NCBI GenBank assembly: GCA_029204225.1
Contig: CM055106.1
Coordinates: forward strand, 10,659,575 to 10,723,574
Source: Diphasiastrum complanatum
Taxonomy: Eukaryota > Streptophyta > Lycopodiopsida > Lycopodiales > Lycopodiaceae
DNA length: 64,000 nt
Reading direction: 5' to 3'
The notes beneath the pieces were generated by a model. The model was not told the origin of the DNA. It saw only the letters and a list, made by a program, of their open reading frames with translations, and ran no database searches. Positions 24,152-37,315 of this stretch are shown one piece after another. Made by a program: the position numbers and the translations under genes. Numbering within the stretch: position 1 is the stretch's first letter; each line of letters opens with the position of its first letter.

Positions 24152-25971
24152 TATGAGAGTTAGAGCAATGAAGAGATGCTAGTTAATTCTGTAAATGGTC
24201 TTCATACCATATAATCCTGGAACTATCCTCTTCTTAGTTAGTTTGTCTTTTAGTTATGTTGTTTGACGGCACTGCTCCATCTTGGTTCAACTTTACCTGA
24301 TGTACTTGTTCGTCTTATACGCCTTTTGGCATGGAAAAGACATTAATAAAGCTTCTTCTTCTAGTGGTCCAAGAGTGCTGAAATGAAAAATCACATGTAG
24401 AGATTCCGAATCTCTAAGAGGTCCAATCACCCATGAATGTCAAAGAATGGCATCAATGCGAGCATCATGGCTAAAGATCTTCACAACATGATCATCAAAT
24501 ATAGATGAGTATACTATCAAGTGTATAGTCCAATAGCATTACTGGAGAAGTTCAAACACCTCATCAAGTCAAAGAGGACCTCTGGTGCATGGAACAAGAA
24601 CATTGCTACCCAACATCAACAATAACTGTGTGATGAAAACTCAAAACTGCATCTTCTAGAATGTTTCAGTAAACCTTTCTTGCATATAAGGAAACTTCAA
24701 CTCCAGTTTGTTCTTATGAGATTAACTGAAATATCCTTCATTATTAAGAAGGGCGATTGAAATAGCAACAACAGTAGGAATCAAGGCTAGTAGAGTAGTC
24801 ATACTTTGTAGAACAACAACAACTGGCACCATATCTAGAACTGACGTAGGTAAAGGGCCTTCAAAAATGTCTTTATATACCTCTAACTGTTGGTTCATGA
24901 AGCAGTGAAACGTAGACTTCATAACAGCCAAGAAAGATAACGACATAGTATCCATCAATGTCTGTATAATTTTCGATACAGGTTTGGATATCCCCTACTT
25001 CCTTGACAAAACTCAATCCGGTGTCATTATCCTTTGAAGATGAACTAGATGCAAAATGTATAAAAGGCATAATAAGAATCTGTTGAAGGTAGCCTACGAA
25101 TAATGGACTGACAATAGAGGAGCTATACTACAAGTAGAACTGGAGTAGTGATCTGTGATAATAAATCTGTAGATCCTGTACAGGTGTAGAATGATCTGGC
25201 AAAGAACCTATAAAAGGCTATCTCAGGTCTCCCTTTATCAACAGAATAATGTTGGAAAATAGACTAAGAGATTAACAAGAATAATAATAAATTGCCACTC
25301 CCAAGACAATCAAGTCATCTTTCTCACTGAAATAACCAAACAAAAGGTGTAGCAAAAATATTTCAACAGACCCAACAAATATGCGAGGTCATCTCTTTTA
25401 CTTAGAGAAGAAGAACAAGATGAGAAAAGCAAGCTAAACTAAGATAAGAAAAACAAAAAAAACAAATTGACAGACTCATAAAAATTTGCAGCATCTCTTT
25501 CACTTAGACAAGAAGACCACATATTTGAAAAACAACCTAAGCAAACAAACAAACTGAATAAGAAAAGCAAAAAATATGTTTGGTATGCCCAATTTCTTTC
25601 CAAGGGTCGTCACGCTCACTACACAAGTTAAACAAGAACTATGACAAACTAAAAGAAACCAAGACAAACTAAACCAATAAACAAAGTTCATAATTGCTAC
25701 CCACGTTCCAGAACCTAGTCTAGGAAACCTAATTAGGGTTTTCCAGAATGTGTCTATTTTTTTCGGTTTTTTCTTTTGATGTTTTAATGCGCATCCACCC
25801 CGGACACAACCTTTTCTCGTCCACGTCCGACCCCTGGACGCGTCCATTTCTTTTTTCTTTTTTTTTTGGACGCTGCACGTGTCCAGTGGATCCGTCCAGC
25901 GTCCCGGACGCGTAGTTTAAAAAAAAACAGCAAAACAAGCCGCGGGGCAGCAGACCGTGCTACCCCGCGCC

Positions 25972-25985
25972 AGAGAGAGAGAGAG

Positions 25986-26046
<61 letters not shown>
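25972..26046. repeat. (GA)n microsatellite abutting the hAT start codon
   Basis: About 37 GA units with one GC interruption near 25988. The array runs directly into the ATG of the BED zinc-finger frame (GAGAGATGGCCGC). Confidence 0.95.
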
Positions 26047-26050
<4 letters not shown>

Positions 26051-26893
26051 CGCTTCTCCCATTTGGGACGAGGTGGAGTCGTTGCACAACAAAAAGTGGT
26101 GTTGCCCTTTTTGTCGAAAGGAGTTCAGTGGGAACGTCTCTCGGGTCCGAGCACATTTGGGGGGGATTGCGAGTCCGACCCACAGGGGGACGGTACGGGA
26201 TCGGCCTTTGTACACTCATCCCCCTTGCAGAGAGGGCGCATTCTCGAGACATATGCTGAGTCAGGTGCTGAGGCCGGTGAGCCATCCACAAATGTCGCGG
26301 AGACCCCTTCCACTAGTGCACCCACTGCCATACCCACCACCGCCATTAGTCTTCATGGATCAACAGCCTCCACTTCCACAACTGCACCTGTGCGACCACC
26401 TCTAGATCTGCACCGTCCATCCGCCTCTGGTGTGTCCTCATCCTCCCGCCCTCAGGCATCCTCTCAACCATCCACATCCTGAGGCACTAGACAGACCACC
26501 ATGGCAGGTTCTCTCAAAGAGGGACAGCACAGGGAGGCCACCAGGCATATAGCACAGATGTTCTATGACCTGGAACTCCCGTTCGTCATGGCCTCATCCC
26601 GCATCTTTTGAGAGATAGTCTCGAAGATTGCAGTTTGCGGGCCCAACTACACACCACCCACACCCGACGCGCTTCGCGGGCCTTTGCTCCAAGGGTGGGT
26701 TACCGAGGTCAGAGAGAGACTAGTCGCATTGCACAAGGCGTGGGATAGTTACGGCTGTTCCATCATGGCTGATGGGTGGACTGATCGTCGTAAACTTCCA
26801 CTCATCAACATCATTGTTTCCAGCTGCTACGGTTCCATGTTCCTCCGCAGCATCGACGCCTCTGAGGCAGGGAGAGTGCACATGGCGGAGTAG
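26046..26893 (+). pseudogene. hAT transposase relic: BED finger and DUF659
   Basis: The N-terminal BED zinc finger starts at 26046: WDEV...KKWCCPFCRKEF...RVRAHLGG has the Cys pair and His spacing of plant hAT transposases. After a Ser/Thr/Pro-rich stretch read in a shifted frame, a segment from 26501 gives REATRHIAQMFYDLELPF, then a stop codon at about 26609 (after ASSRIF), then VRERLVALHKAWDSYGCSIMADGWTDRRKLPLINI and SMFLRSIDAS, the DUF659 domain of hAT elements. The frame ends at 26893; the RNase H-like core and C-terminal dimerisation domain are missing. Terminal inverted repeats were not found. Confidence 0.85.
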
Positions 26894-29480
26894 CCTCAAA
26901 ATAGTTGTACTCCACAATGTTGTGTTCTACGCAAAATATCTCCAGGGCATAATTGGTGATAGAGTTTTGGGGTGAAGAAATGATAGCATGGAGGTCCTCC
27001 TTGGATCAACTGGCAAACATCGCTAAGTGCGGGTTGAGACTGATTCTCACCCCTCATCATAGAGGGCCCTAATCATTTTGGGGGTCGTTTAGCTTTAGGG
27101 CACCCCCTTTAGTCTTTGAGGCTATGTCGTGTGCCCTCTAAAATCCAACTTATGACTGGTCAAGGCACATCCCTTAAGATCGTTCGTTTCTGATCTGGAT
27201 ACGCTAGGCACTATACTTGCAAATGGGACATCATGCTCGTTGGACATAAGAATGTTGTTTATGTAGGATATGTCCCAAAGAACATACTACTTGAATGTGT
27301 AAGATGAATACTGTAGGACTGGGTGGGTGTTGTAATTCTGCTGGCCCATGGTCAAATCAACCATGGGATGGGGTGCTACGTTGGCCTAGTATGTTTTCTG
27401 ATTCCCCCAACCCAACTGACCCACCCTAAACTAGAGTCCAATGGAATATGCAGTGATAATTGACAGGGTACTCCAATTTTCAACCAATATTGATTTGCAA
27501 ATTGGATGGGTCAAGTGGAAAATGGTGCGTACATTACGCATGCCATCCCGTTCACTGGACGGTAGCGTTTCCCAAATTCCGAGTCTAGGTATTTCACTAG
27601 ACAAAGCCGGAAATGGTGTGACTACGTTGTGACTTAGCCAAGACAACGTGTTTCAGTTGTTTCTGGCGGACTTTCCGCTCTGGTGTTTCACAGAGATCGG
27701 ACTCATTTAAGCATGTGTAGATAATACTCATGGATAATGAATAGAAAGAACGCTTCCAACTTAATGTTTTAATTAGCTAGATCCTAACCTACTAGCTTAT
27801 TTATGGATTTCTATGATGACCTCAATAGTCGTACTAAAGCAGCTACTTGAGATTGTGCAACTTAGAAATAGCGTCTCCGCAAACAATTTGCAATGCGTAA
27901 ACTCGTACGAGCAACATGCGTCGTTTAGGTGGTCTCAAGGGTTTCACGCCTTCAAGAACTGAAACATACTCCCTCATGTATTTTACAAACTGTAGGTTTG
28001 TTAAAAGACCCATTTTTGCAACCTTTTACCATGCACAACCCACTTTCGGAGCCCACACACATATATTCTATCACGGAATAGCATGAATCAACCCGCCAAA
28101 CCGATTTGCTAAAATAATCATTTCTCAGTTAGTCACTCGATTAAATGGGTACTATTGAAAGAATGCAACCGTTAGCAGGATTTGACTCGAAACGATGTAA
28201 TTAGACTCTCAACAATTTTGCTTCACTAGAACGCTTATGAAGAACTCAGTCAATATGTATGCAACAATCCCACACCACATTTCGTTTAAAATTAGGAGCC
28301 TACAAACAAAACTCCATGAAATTGGGACGAATAATTCAAGTGACGTTTACCTCAATATGCAGGTAGGTAGCCGGTTTGCCGCAAGAGCTAGCTAGTCATG
28401 AATGAGCACTTCGAACTCCATGCATTGTTGCCCTCTTTGTCTTGTATACACATGCTTTTTTAGCCTTGACTCCTGAAAACTGCTTGCGCGTAGTGAGAAT
28501 GTAGCTAGTGGCGAAGCGTAGGTAGAGTGTGTAGATGGGCTAGCGACGAAGCAGGGTGTATGGAATGTAGAATCAAAATGCAGCTAGAGGTTGCGCATAT
28601 TTGACGGCAAAGCACATAGCGGCAATGAAGCGGTGCGCTGTACATAGCCAAAGATGAAGAGACATCAACGTAGCAAATAGGTGCAACTAAAAGGTATATG
28701 TAGGCTGTGCATCGGATTGGTGGGCTTAGAGGCCATTTCTAAGACCGCAAACTTTTCTCTAGCCTCATTTGGGACCCAGTTTTAGATGGATCGGCACTTT
28801 TCGCTCGGCTTTACAAACATTGACAAATACCAAATATTTTTTACGGTTCTTGAGACCGTTACAAAAGTCTATTAACTACCATTTAATAACGTGTCTAGCC
28901 AGTTTAGGGGCGGGCTGGGACCCAATTCTAGAGGCAACTGTATGTCGATTTTTCACCAATAGCCGGGTTTTACATGCCGGTTCTTTATAGTTTTGCAAAG
29001 ATATACTTCAATATTAGCCCGATATTCTGTGCGGAAATATCGGCTAACAAACGGTTCAGTACTCACTGAGAAACGAGCGCCGGAGCCAGAAACCCTGAAA
29101 GTAGTACAGGGAAGTTAGGGCTGTCGGACCAGAAACTGATTGGATCCGGTCGAATGCCCACAGAACTTCGGACGGAAGGTGGCTACAAGTTTGTGTGCTC
29201 GACAGGCATAATGAATGGACTACTTTTTGGCATTTCCGAGAAGTGGTCCAGTATCGCCGAACGGAGTCCGTTTTGCCTACCGTCTGTTCCATACTGTGTT
29301 GCATGTCGCGACAAACCGTAGCACCAAACCAGATTCCAAATCGTCGGATTCATGCGTAAATAAACTTTTGTCCAAGCCAGTAACCCTAAAAGTAGTTTAG
29401 GGAATTGTACAGATATCGAGTTTTGGAGAAATCAATGCATGCACATGCACACTCATATAGACACCCACACAAACACACAA
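26894..29480. other. Intronic sequence 3' of the hAT relic
   Basis: No coding domain recognised. Small features: a perfect palindrome CCCATGGT-CAAATCA-ACCATGGG at 27345-27367; an 8-bp inverted pair TAGAGGGC/GCCCTCTA at 27060 and 27132; and a 30-bp direct repeat (AGCCAG-AACCCT-AAAGTAGT-AGGGAA) at about 29074 and 29375. Some of this may be the non-coding remainder of the hAT or another DNA transposon. Confidence 0.4.
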
Positions 29481-29483
29481 ATC

Positions 29484-29536
29484 CACACACACACACACAC
29501 ACTCACACTCCCGTCATCGGTGGGCAAACTTTACTA

Positions 29537-29597
<61 letters not shown>
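29484..29597. repeat. Compound microsatellite (CA)n, (GT)n, (TA)n, (GA)n
   Basis: CA run at 29484-29502, then after a unique spacer GT at about 29537-29546, TA at 29546-29566 and GA at 29567-29597, directly abutting one another. Confidence 0.93.
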
Positions 29598-29600
<3 letters not shown>

Positions 29601-29765
29601 GCAAGGAAAGAGAAAAGAGATGGACAACACATGAAAAAAGAAGAAAAAGAAGGTGAGCTAGGCCAGCTTGAGAAAGTGTTTTGATACCATGATTTGGACA
29701 AAATTAGAAAAAGAGTAGATAATATGAATCACATATCACTCACAAAGAATGTCATATGATCAATT

Positions 29766-29766
<1 letters not shown>

Positions 29767-29804
<38 letters not shown>
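29767..29804. repeat. (GA)n microsatellite
   Basis: About 19 uninterrupted GA units within the GT61 intron. Confidence 0.93.
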
Positions 29805-29806
<2 letters not shown>

Positions 29807-31414
29807 GCAAATCTCTGACTAAGAACCAAAATGAATAGAGAACCAATCAACTACAAATCTTTTGTCAGCTACTATAGAGCATGAAGACCCTTAGAAAATC
29901 TTTGAAGAATCAACCATACACATAAGAGCCTAGGTCCCATGACTTAAGTCTTATTCACACCTAGCAAGGTCTAGGATTCCAGTCAATCAAATTTTGATAA
30001 CAGTACAAATGTATTCAGCCACAGGCCCATAGAGTCTTTATGAATGTATTGTACATGCAAAAGCATCACACAAAATACCACAGCCAATGAGTAAACAATG
30101 ATTTGAAGATTCTAGCCTTCAAACAAGCTAGAGCTAGATGAGGTCAAGAAAAGACTTAAAGGCTGATAGGAAAAGTCCTTTGGAGCTAGTGCCTACTTCC
30201 AACAAGGCAATTATGGTGTTGGATAATGAAAATCCATCTTGTAGTGTTCTCGCCTACTTTCAAGAAGGCAAGATCTGAACTCTCCCACAGAGACCTTTTC
30301 CTCCATGCCCTTGAAAGTGCTATGATACAAGGTTAAGGACACCCGCAAACAAGATGCGTAAGACATAACAAATGGATAGCAAACTGTAGATCAAAAGATC
30401 AATCTTCAGCTAAGATCTCTAAATTATGGCCACAGTACTCTTTCCTCCGACTACAAAGTCTCCTACAAAGAACTCTCCAGTCCATGAGCAATTTATTACT
30501 GACTGAGAGGGGAATAATTCTATTCATATCATCGGGCAAGAAATCCCCTCTCCCCAATTGCGCCTCTAAAAGGTCAAGGTCTTGCTAGAATGCTGGTCCC
30601 TTGCTAGTTTAAGGACTAACGACCAAATGAATTATGGTCAGGCCCAATGATGTACAGTGGGGGCTAAAATACATTGGTAAAGCACCAAATTCCATGAAAC
30701 ATCAATATAGGACCTAGGTCCTACTCCTTGGTTTTCTCATTAAATTAATTTCTTTTGGAGATCAGCTTCACTCTTGTCCGATTTTTACACAGCTGTCAAG
30801 TGCATGATTATGATGTTTGCTATTCCAAAGTGCCTAACTGATTAATCTACTCTTCTATGTTTAAGCAACTGCCAGAATTCACCTACTGTACTATTCGTGC
30901 TGTACCTTAACAATAGCTTAGTTTCATTCTCTGTAGTTCAAAATTATTCTGGATTACAAGTGCTTCTCTTATATTTTCATCTTTCCCTATTTCAGGTTCT
31001 TCACTTCAAAAATGATTCTTCTAAGATTCTCGTTCAGGCTCAGATTCCATTTTGGCATAAAGTTTATATAAGGTCCTGCAGTTTTGCATACCTTGGTCTG
31101 AAATCCATCCTCCCTTTTTGAACTGTAAAATGTGATTCTAACCTAAAGCAGACTAGTTGCCATTCTTCTGTTAGGGACGTCAGCTTTTTACTCTCATGGT
31201 CTTAGTCCTTGCTTGCATATTAACCTCATCAATTGATATAGATACCCACATCATAATTAACAATTTAGACACAAATTCGTAATTATGGTGAAACCTTTCT
31301 GCCAAAAGGAAAGTTGAATTCAACTTCAACACCAAGGTAGGCATTGCTGCAATTTAAGCCAATCTCCAATGAGTTCAAATGTTTTGTATAATGTAAGAAG
31401 AATCATAGAAATAC

Positions 31415-32587
31415 CTGCTCGCAGAAAGTAAGGTTGGCTACATGCATGGAAACCCACCTGCAGCCAGGTACCTTTTCACACTCCATCTTGACAACAGTTT
31501 CCCATGCTGAAAGATCAACAAAGCTCCGGGCTCCTGTTCTGACCATGAGTGTGACTTGCATGCCTTCTGCACCAGACGAATTATTTTTCCAGGCTGTGAA
31601 ATTACAGTATCTGCGAATTTCGCACCTCATTTCTGCAAATAAATTCTGTAATATTTCCGAAGGGACACCGCCTATACCAATTCTGCTCACAACTGCTTGC
31701 TCAAAGCAGACTGGCCGCCCATCGTAGCTCAAAGACTCAGGAACGAAGGGTAAGGCAATAGCTCTGTATACATTGCTGATCCAGTAGCCCATTGTTTCTC
31801 TTAGTTCACCCCAGTGGTAAAGCAAAAGCTGATTAGCACTAGCGCAGGAGTGATCCACCTTCCAATAAAGAAACTGGATGAGATTATACATTGAATGCCA
31901 GGGATTAACAAAATCCCAGAGGGTGTCGGCAATAAGGGTAATGCCAGGAAGCAAGACAACATCTGCGGGAAGTGCCCCTTCATAAGCATATCCATAGAGG
32001 TTCTTTGTTCCGTCGGAGGTGTGATTGCCTTTGACGCAGAGCAATCTATTTTGTGAAACGTTGGAAGGGAAGTAGAAAAACTCTGGTGGTCCGGATTGCT
32101 TACCTCTACCCTCTACTTCGGACATAAATGCATAGTTCCCACTTTTTGGATCGACCTGAATGACGTCCTTCACGGGGTAAAAGTGAGGATTTCGAAGATG
32201 TTTCGAGAACAATTGAGAAACTTGATCCATCCATTGAAGCTTGTGTTCTAATCCAAAGGTTACATTGCGTTGGAGTTCTAGCTCGTGCTTAAAAGTGGAT
32301 GTGGTTTTTTCCAGATGCTCTATCCGTTCAAGCAAGATATCTGTAGTGTTCAGGGTTTGCTGAAGCTGAGACACCATGGCTCGTTGAGATCTTACCAGAA
32401 ACTCCAGCATTCCCTGAGTGGAATTGACAGGCATACTCCTTAAACTAGAAATTGGAATTGTCAAAGGTGAATTCCAGAAATTGTCCAGCTGAATCCAACC
32501 CAGGCCAATCACTAACAAAAATAACACTATGATCACAAAATCTCTTAGTCGATTTGGTTGCGCTAGCCATGTCTTGCTTCCCGTCAT
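31415..32587 (-). CDS. GT61 glycosyltransferase (EOGT-like), exon 1
   Basis: Exon 1 gives 391 residues, and with exon 2 the protein is 521 residues. It is a type II membrane enzyme: short cytosolic tail, transmembrane anchor about 16-33 (FVIIVLFLLVIGLGWIQL), a heptad-like stem about 60-125, then the GT61 catalytic region (AYEGALPADVVLLPGI, DFVNPWHSMYNL, VCFEQAVVSRIGIGG). The family transfers pentoses or GlcNAc onto glycans or proteins in the secretory pathway; the substrate here is unknown. The exon ends GAGCAG followed by GTATTT, a clean donor with the intron starting at 31414. No disabling change is seen in either exon, so the gene is probably functional despite its 9.87-kb intron. Confidence 0.9.
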
Positions 32588-33369
32588 CGAAGCAGCTGAT
32601 ACCTTTCAAGGTTGTATCTTAAAATTCACAGATCGAATCTCATAACGAGCAAAAAAGGTTGCGCAGGTCATTCCTTCACATTAAAGTTTAATACTTCAAC
32701 CGCTTCTCTCTGCTCCATTTTGCAGATCCAGTTAGAAATCACCTGCATTTTTGCCACCAGAAACTTGCATTGCTTTTCAGTTTCTAGTTTCTACCCACTG
32801 ATCTGCAGCAAATCTTGTTTGCCATAACAATGCTTCCATTCCAAGATCATTACCCGAAAAAGAGAGACTGGCCTCCATGTCTGAAGATTGACATAGCAAA
32901 TACTGCCATAAACTATGGTGTTGACGCTGTCTTGTCTTTAAATCTGTTTGCAGTGAGTAAAGCCTGTTGCATAATGAATCTGACAAGTTTACAGATGATT
33001 TATCATCAGCTGATTCTGCTACAAATTTTGTCATCCAGACTACTGTGAACAACAATGCCATAAAAATGGATACATTTGTTTGCTGCTGTAGTGCTGCTGC
33101 TGCTGCTTGTGCTGAAAATGGACTCAGCTGTGTGTTATTGATGGATTGCTACAAGTGCAAATGCAAAGGGTATGGTATGGTAGTAAATAGAAGAGGATCA
33201 TTGAAACTGGTCACGTTTATAAATTGGTTGGTTGTTTTTTGGCCCCACTTGGAAAATGGACAAAGTATTAGATAACTGGCCTGAAGGGCCTGTCATGACA
33301 AATTGAAGGGCTCGCCTAGGCCCGTTAACTGACGTTATGGTCAGATGCTGCTACGGCACGTAGGGCGCG

Positions 33370-33414
<45 letters not shown>

Positions 33415-34639
33415 CTCCAATACGATTTTCAGTGCGTCGTCTCTTCCATTTGACTATAGAAACGTATTCTCTTCACACTAAGCGCATTTCATCTATTCAT
33501 GAGTTTCAACGAATTTCAAATTTTGTCAGATTGTAGAGTCTACCAGCAGCAGTCGAGGTAGAATAAAGATTAAAAAACAGATCATCTTTCAAATGTCTGA
33601 ATATGACTATTAAATTTGCACTTAATCTTTTCTGAATGGCTTGAAGAAAACAGCGAGCTTCAAACAACAATGATAACCAATTGTTGCACCATTTGATATA
33701 TCAATTTTTTGATGGCTTCAAGAGCAAAGATCCAACAACAACCTGGTGGCGATTCCCCAAGATCAGTAAGTGGTTGGGGTTTCTCTCTCTCACTCTCTGT
33801 CTCTCGCGAAATGCCTACACCTTTCATTTTGAAAGTTCAAGAACTTATGCCCTTCAAAGCTGCCTTACTAAAATAGTAAGGCTCATTATGGCATATTAAC
33901 CATCCTGTTTTTGTTAATAAACGACAACAACTGACCATAACGTATAAGAATGGGATCTTCTCAAAAATGGGTATCATAAAATATTACAATTTTTTATACA
34001 AGCATATAAACCTTTTCAATGACTAAAAGTCTTCAAAAAATTGAGAAGTTTTATAAAATGCAGGTTTTTTTGAGGATAACTTAAAAGAGGTTTCCCAAGC
34101 ACAGTTTGGCCCTGCCATATTACATGGCCACGTTTTTTAATGTAGCTTATGTGTCCGTCCTATGGCTAGGTGGGACAAAGAACAATGTGTATTGAACACA
34201 TGCTTTAAATGTTAGGTGTCCATTCAACGAGTGTTCGGGACAGTCGTCAAAATCTAGGAATGAAATAGACATCTTTCCTCAAAAATTAAAGTTTTCAACA
34301 GGTCTTGAAAAACCATCAAAAGGAAGGTACAAGTGTTTAGCCATTCATTGTCCAAAAATAGCCAAAATTGATTTGATTTGATTATAGCTTGATAGAATCC
34401 CATCTCATCTTCATTTCATCTTTGTGAAGAAGTGCTAGAACCGTGGCTAGAAGTCCATTGAGAGGGCTAGAAGCCAAATTTGAGAGAATCGCTACAAGAG
34501 AGAGCTTTGTGAGTTTCTAGGATCAAATCAAAACCAATCTATTGTGCATTTGTTTGTAGAATTCATTAGTGAGATGGGAACAATTGGTACTTGTGAAGGA
34601 TTTCGGATCATTTATGATGCAATCCATGTCCCTAATCTT
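32588..34639. other. Upstream flank of GT61; no gene
   Basis: Presumed 5' UTR and promoter of the GT61 gene, then intergenic sequence. A (CT)n run of about 20 units lies at 33371-33411. No coding region or transposon recognised; no clear TATA box for the minus-strand gene. Confidence 0.45.
33371..33411. repeat. (CT)n microsatellite
   Basis: About 20 CT units, roughly 780 bp upstream of the GT61 start codon. Confidence 0.93.
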
Positions 34640-35235
34640 TGGTTACAAAAGAAGATATCCTACCAATCTCACCAATGTAGAAAAATCAGCATCTACACAC
34701 AAAATGAGATGCAAACACTAATAGAACTTGATCAAACATGAATCAAATGATAAAGTATTGTTATTGTCCACACAAAACCAGCAAACTACTGTATTTCACA
34801 CGTGTGGATCCAAAAATAGCAAATATAGATCATTCTACACATAAAATTGCATGCAATCACAAGTATAGTGCACCAATGGATAGTAGAACCCAAGAGAACC
34901 ATATATAAGCATGAAATGAGATAGAGAGAAGATGTCTCTCTCCATGAGTTTCCTCCTTTTATAATAGGTCCAAAACCTATTTGGCCACTTGTTTTTCCCT
35001 CCAAAATGCTAACCCTACTATTTTTGGGTCTAGATTCAAAGTACCCAACATTTAAATTTGAATCTATTCAAACTTGCATTCTAACTTTTCCACACTTTCA
35101 AAAAGTGTTTATTCAAATGAAATTTAGACTAATGAACTATGAAAAGTCAATCTCTAAGTCTAAAAACAAAGTTGGCCTCAATTTGCCAAATATGAAAATA
35201 TAGCAAATATGATCAAACTAGTTGTATCTTTCGCA
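34640..35235 (-). mobile_element. 3' LTR of copia element 1
   Basis: About 596 bp, starting TGCGAAAG at 35235 and ending GTAACCA at 34640 on the minus strand. The boundaries are supported by the homologous LTR at 45063-45653, with which similarity begins and ends at the same points, and by the polypurine tract GAAGAGGGAG just upstream. The 5' LTR of this element is absent, because the element is truncated at about 37315. Confidence 0.8.
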
Positions 35236-36720
35236 CTCCCTCTTCAACTAGTTTTAACATGGACTTTGATAACACTCCAAGTGATGTCCTATGCTTCATG
35301 AACAAGTCCTTTCCCAATGCTTTGGTGAAGATATCAGCTACACATTCCCTTGAGGACACATGTTGAAGCTCCACCTCCTTTGCAATGACTTGCTCCCTCA
35401 CAAAATGATATTGCACCTCTATATGCTTGCTCCTAGCATGAAAGATAGGATTGGTTGCCAATCTTTGGGCTGATTGATTGTCACAAGAGATGATTGGGCT
35501 CTTTGAAAAATCCAACAAGTGAAGATCCTTGATCATCCTCTTGATCCATACCATCTCCTTTGTGCAATGTATAAGAGCTTTGTACTCGGCCTCACTAGAT
35601 GACAATGAGATAGTGGCTTGTTTTTTGGACATCCATGATATAACTCCATCACCTATGAAAATACAATGAGCACTAATGGATTTTCTATCCATTACATCTC
35701 CAGCATAGTCCAAATCTGAAAATTCAAAAACATTAGATGATGATCCCTCATACAATATGCCAAAACCTCAAGTTCCAATGATGTACCTCAAAACTTGCTT
35801 TCCTACCTTCCAATGCTCCTCACTAGGATCTTGTATGAATTGACTCAATCTTCCAATACAATAGCTTAGATCTAGTCTAGTAATGGCTAGATAGATGAGT
35901 GAACCAACTAGCTTACTATAGAGAGTAATGTCCTCGAAAGATCTTTCATTACCTCTTATAGTTAGCTTTACATGAAACTCCATTGGTGTGTCACTAGCTT
36001 TTGCATCTACCATATGAAATCTTTCTAGAATAGAATTAGCATACTTCTCTTGACAAATGAAAGTAGATTGAGAAGATCTAATGACTTCTATTCCCAAAAT
36101 GTAATGCAATTTACCAAGATCATGCACCTCAAACTCCTTCTTAAGAGCATTCTTGATATCCTCCACATCTTGATTGTCTCCACCACTCAAGATGATATCA
36201 TCCACAACATCATTTCCAGCAAACCTATAATAAAGTGAATGATCATACTCACTCATAATAGAGCCTTGAGAGAGTAAAAAAGTGTTAAGCTTAGCATACC
36301 AACTCCTTGGTGCTTGCTTAAGACCATACAAACTCTTTTGTAGTAGACACACATGATTTGGCTTTGTTAATGAAATGTAGCTCTCGGGTTGCTCCATGTA
36401 CACTTCCTCTCAAGATCACCATTCAAGAATACATTTGAAATGTCCATTTGTAATAGATCCCATCCATAAAGTGTAGCAAGTGAGATGATGACTCGAATGC
36501 TTACCATCTTTGTCACGGGTGCAAAGGTCTCATCATAGTCAATCTCTTGTTCTTGAGCATATCCTTTTGCCACTAACCTTGTCTTGTACTTGTTGATGGA
36601 TCCATCTTGGTTTGTCTTCATCTTGAAAATCCATTTGCATGCAATAGCTTTCTTTTCCTTAGGCAACTCCATCAATCTCCATGTTCCATTCTTCATAAGA
36701 CCTTGATACTCAAGATCCAT
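35213..36720 (-). pseudogene. Copia element 1: reverse transcriptase and RNase H
   Basis: Three minus-strand frames cover the copia RT (from TWRLMELPKEKKAIACKWIFKMK at about 36690 through SLYGLKQAPRSWY) and RNase H (FSDLDYAGD, SLSSSEAEYKALIHC, DNQSAQRLATNPIFHARSKHIE, ADIFTKALGKD). The normal YVDD catalytic motif is damaged: NDVVDDIIL appears where element 2 has NDVTILLIYVDDIIL, an 18-bp in-frame deletion that removes the Tyr. A frameshift near 36400 and a stop near 35760 break the frame. The RNase H frame runs through the polypurine tract into the LTR. Confidence 0.9.
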
Positions 36721-36864
36721 TGCTTGGATCCACTCCTCTTCTTTCCTTGCTTCATCTACACTTGTAGGTTCATCAAAAGAGGTTAGGAAAGCAACATAAT
36801 TTCCAGAAACTACTTGCTTACCCTTTACATCATATGTGAGCCTTGAAGGTACTTGTCTTTCCCT

Positions 36865-37315
36865 TTATGCTCTTCTTGGCTTTTGACTTGATGAAGGTCC
36901 ATCATCATCACCATCCAAAGTAGGATCCTTGACATCAACATCAAGAATGTTAGATCCATCCACACGTTTATCAATCATGCTTGAAGACACTTTTGGAATG
37001 TTCCCCTCATCAAAGATGCAATCTCTACCAACAATCACTTTGTTAGTAGAAGGATGGTAAACCTTGTAGGCTTTACTCATCTCACTATATCCAACAAAAA
37101 TACCTCTTTTTGAAGATGGATCCTCCTTGCTCTTATCATCAAGAGTAATGTTGACATAGCATGTGCATCCAAAGGTTCTTAGAAAGTTGACACTCGGCCT
37201 CTTCTTGAATAGCATCTCAAAAGGTGTCCTTCCATCCAAAATAGCACTCGACCACCTATTGCACAAGAAATTGGCACACAAGAAAGCTTGATCCCAAAAT
37301 GGTTTGTCAAGATTA
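36865..37315 (-). pseudogene. Copia element 1: integrase C-terminal part, 5' truncated
   Basis: Encodes the integrase tail and spacer to RT: RTPFEMLFKKRPSVNFLRTFGCTCYVN, GIFVGYSEMSKAYKVYHPSTNKVIVGRDCIFDE and a basic/Ser-rich linker. Copia similarity ends abruptly at about 37315, just inside FCNRW and the preceding DKPFWDQAFL segment. The integrase core, protease and gag are missing, and unrelated sequence follows. Confidence 0.88.

Larger units (their letters stand above)
21545..31414 (-). other. 9.87-kb intron of the GT61 gene
   Basis: Bounded by a GT donor at 31414 and an AG acceptor at 21545 on the minus strand, phase 0. It contains, in window order, a 72-bp hairpin, a LINE ORF1-like frame, a GA array with a hAT transposase relic, several direct repeats and compound microsatellites. 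The transposon coding relics all run opposite to the host gene. Most of the remaining sequence, including 24360-25970 and 29810-31400, shows nothing recognisable. Confidence 0.8.

Noticed and set aside
27319-27430. Foldback with GGGTGGGT and ACCCACCC words around a perfect CCCATGGT palindrome
   Set aside because: Only short arms with poor continuity; could be chance, kept only as a note within the intron.
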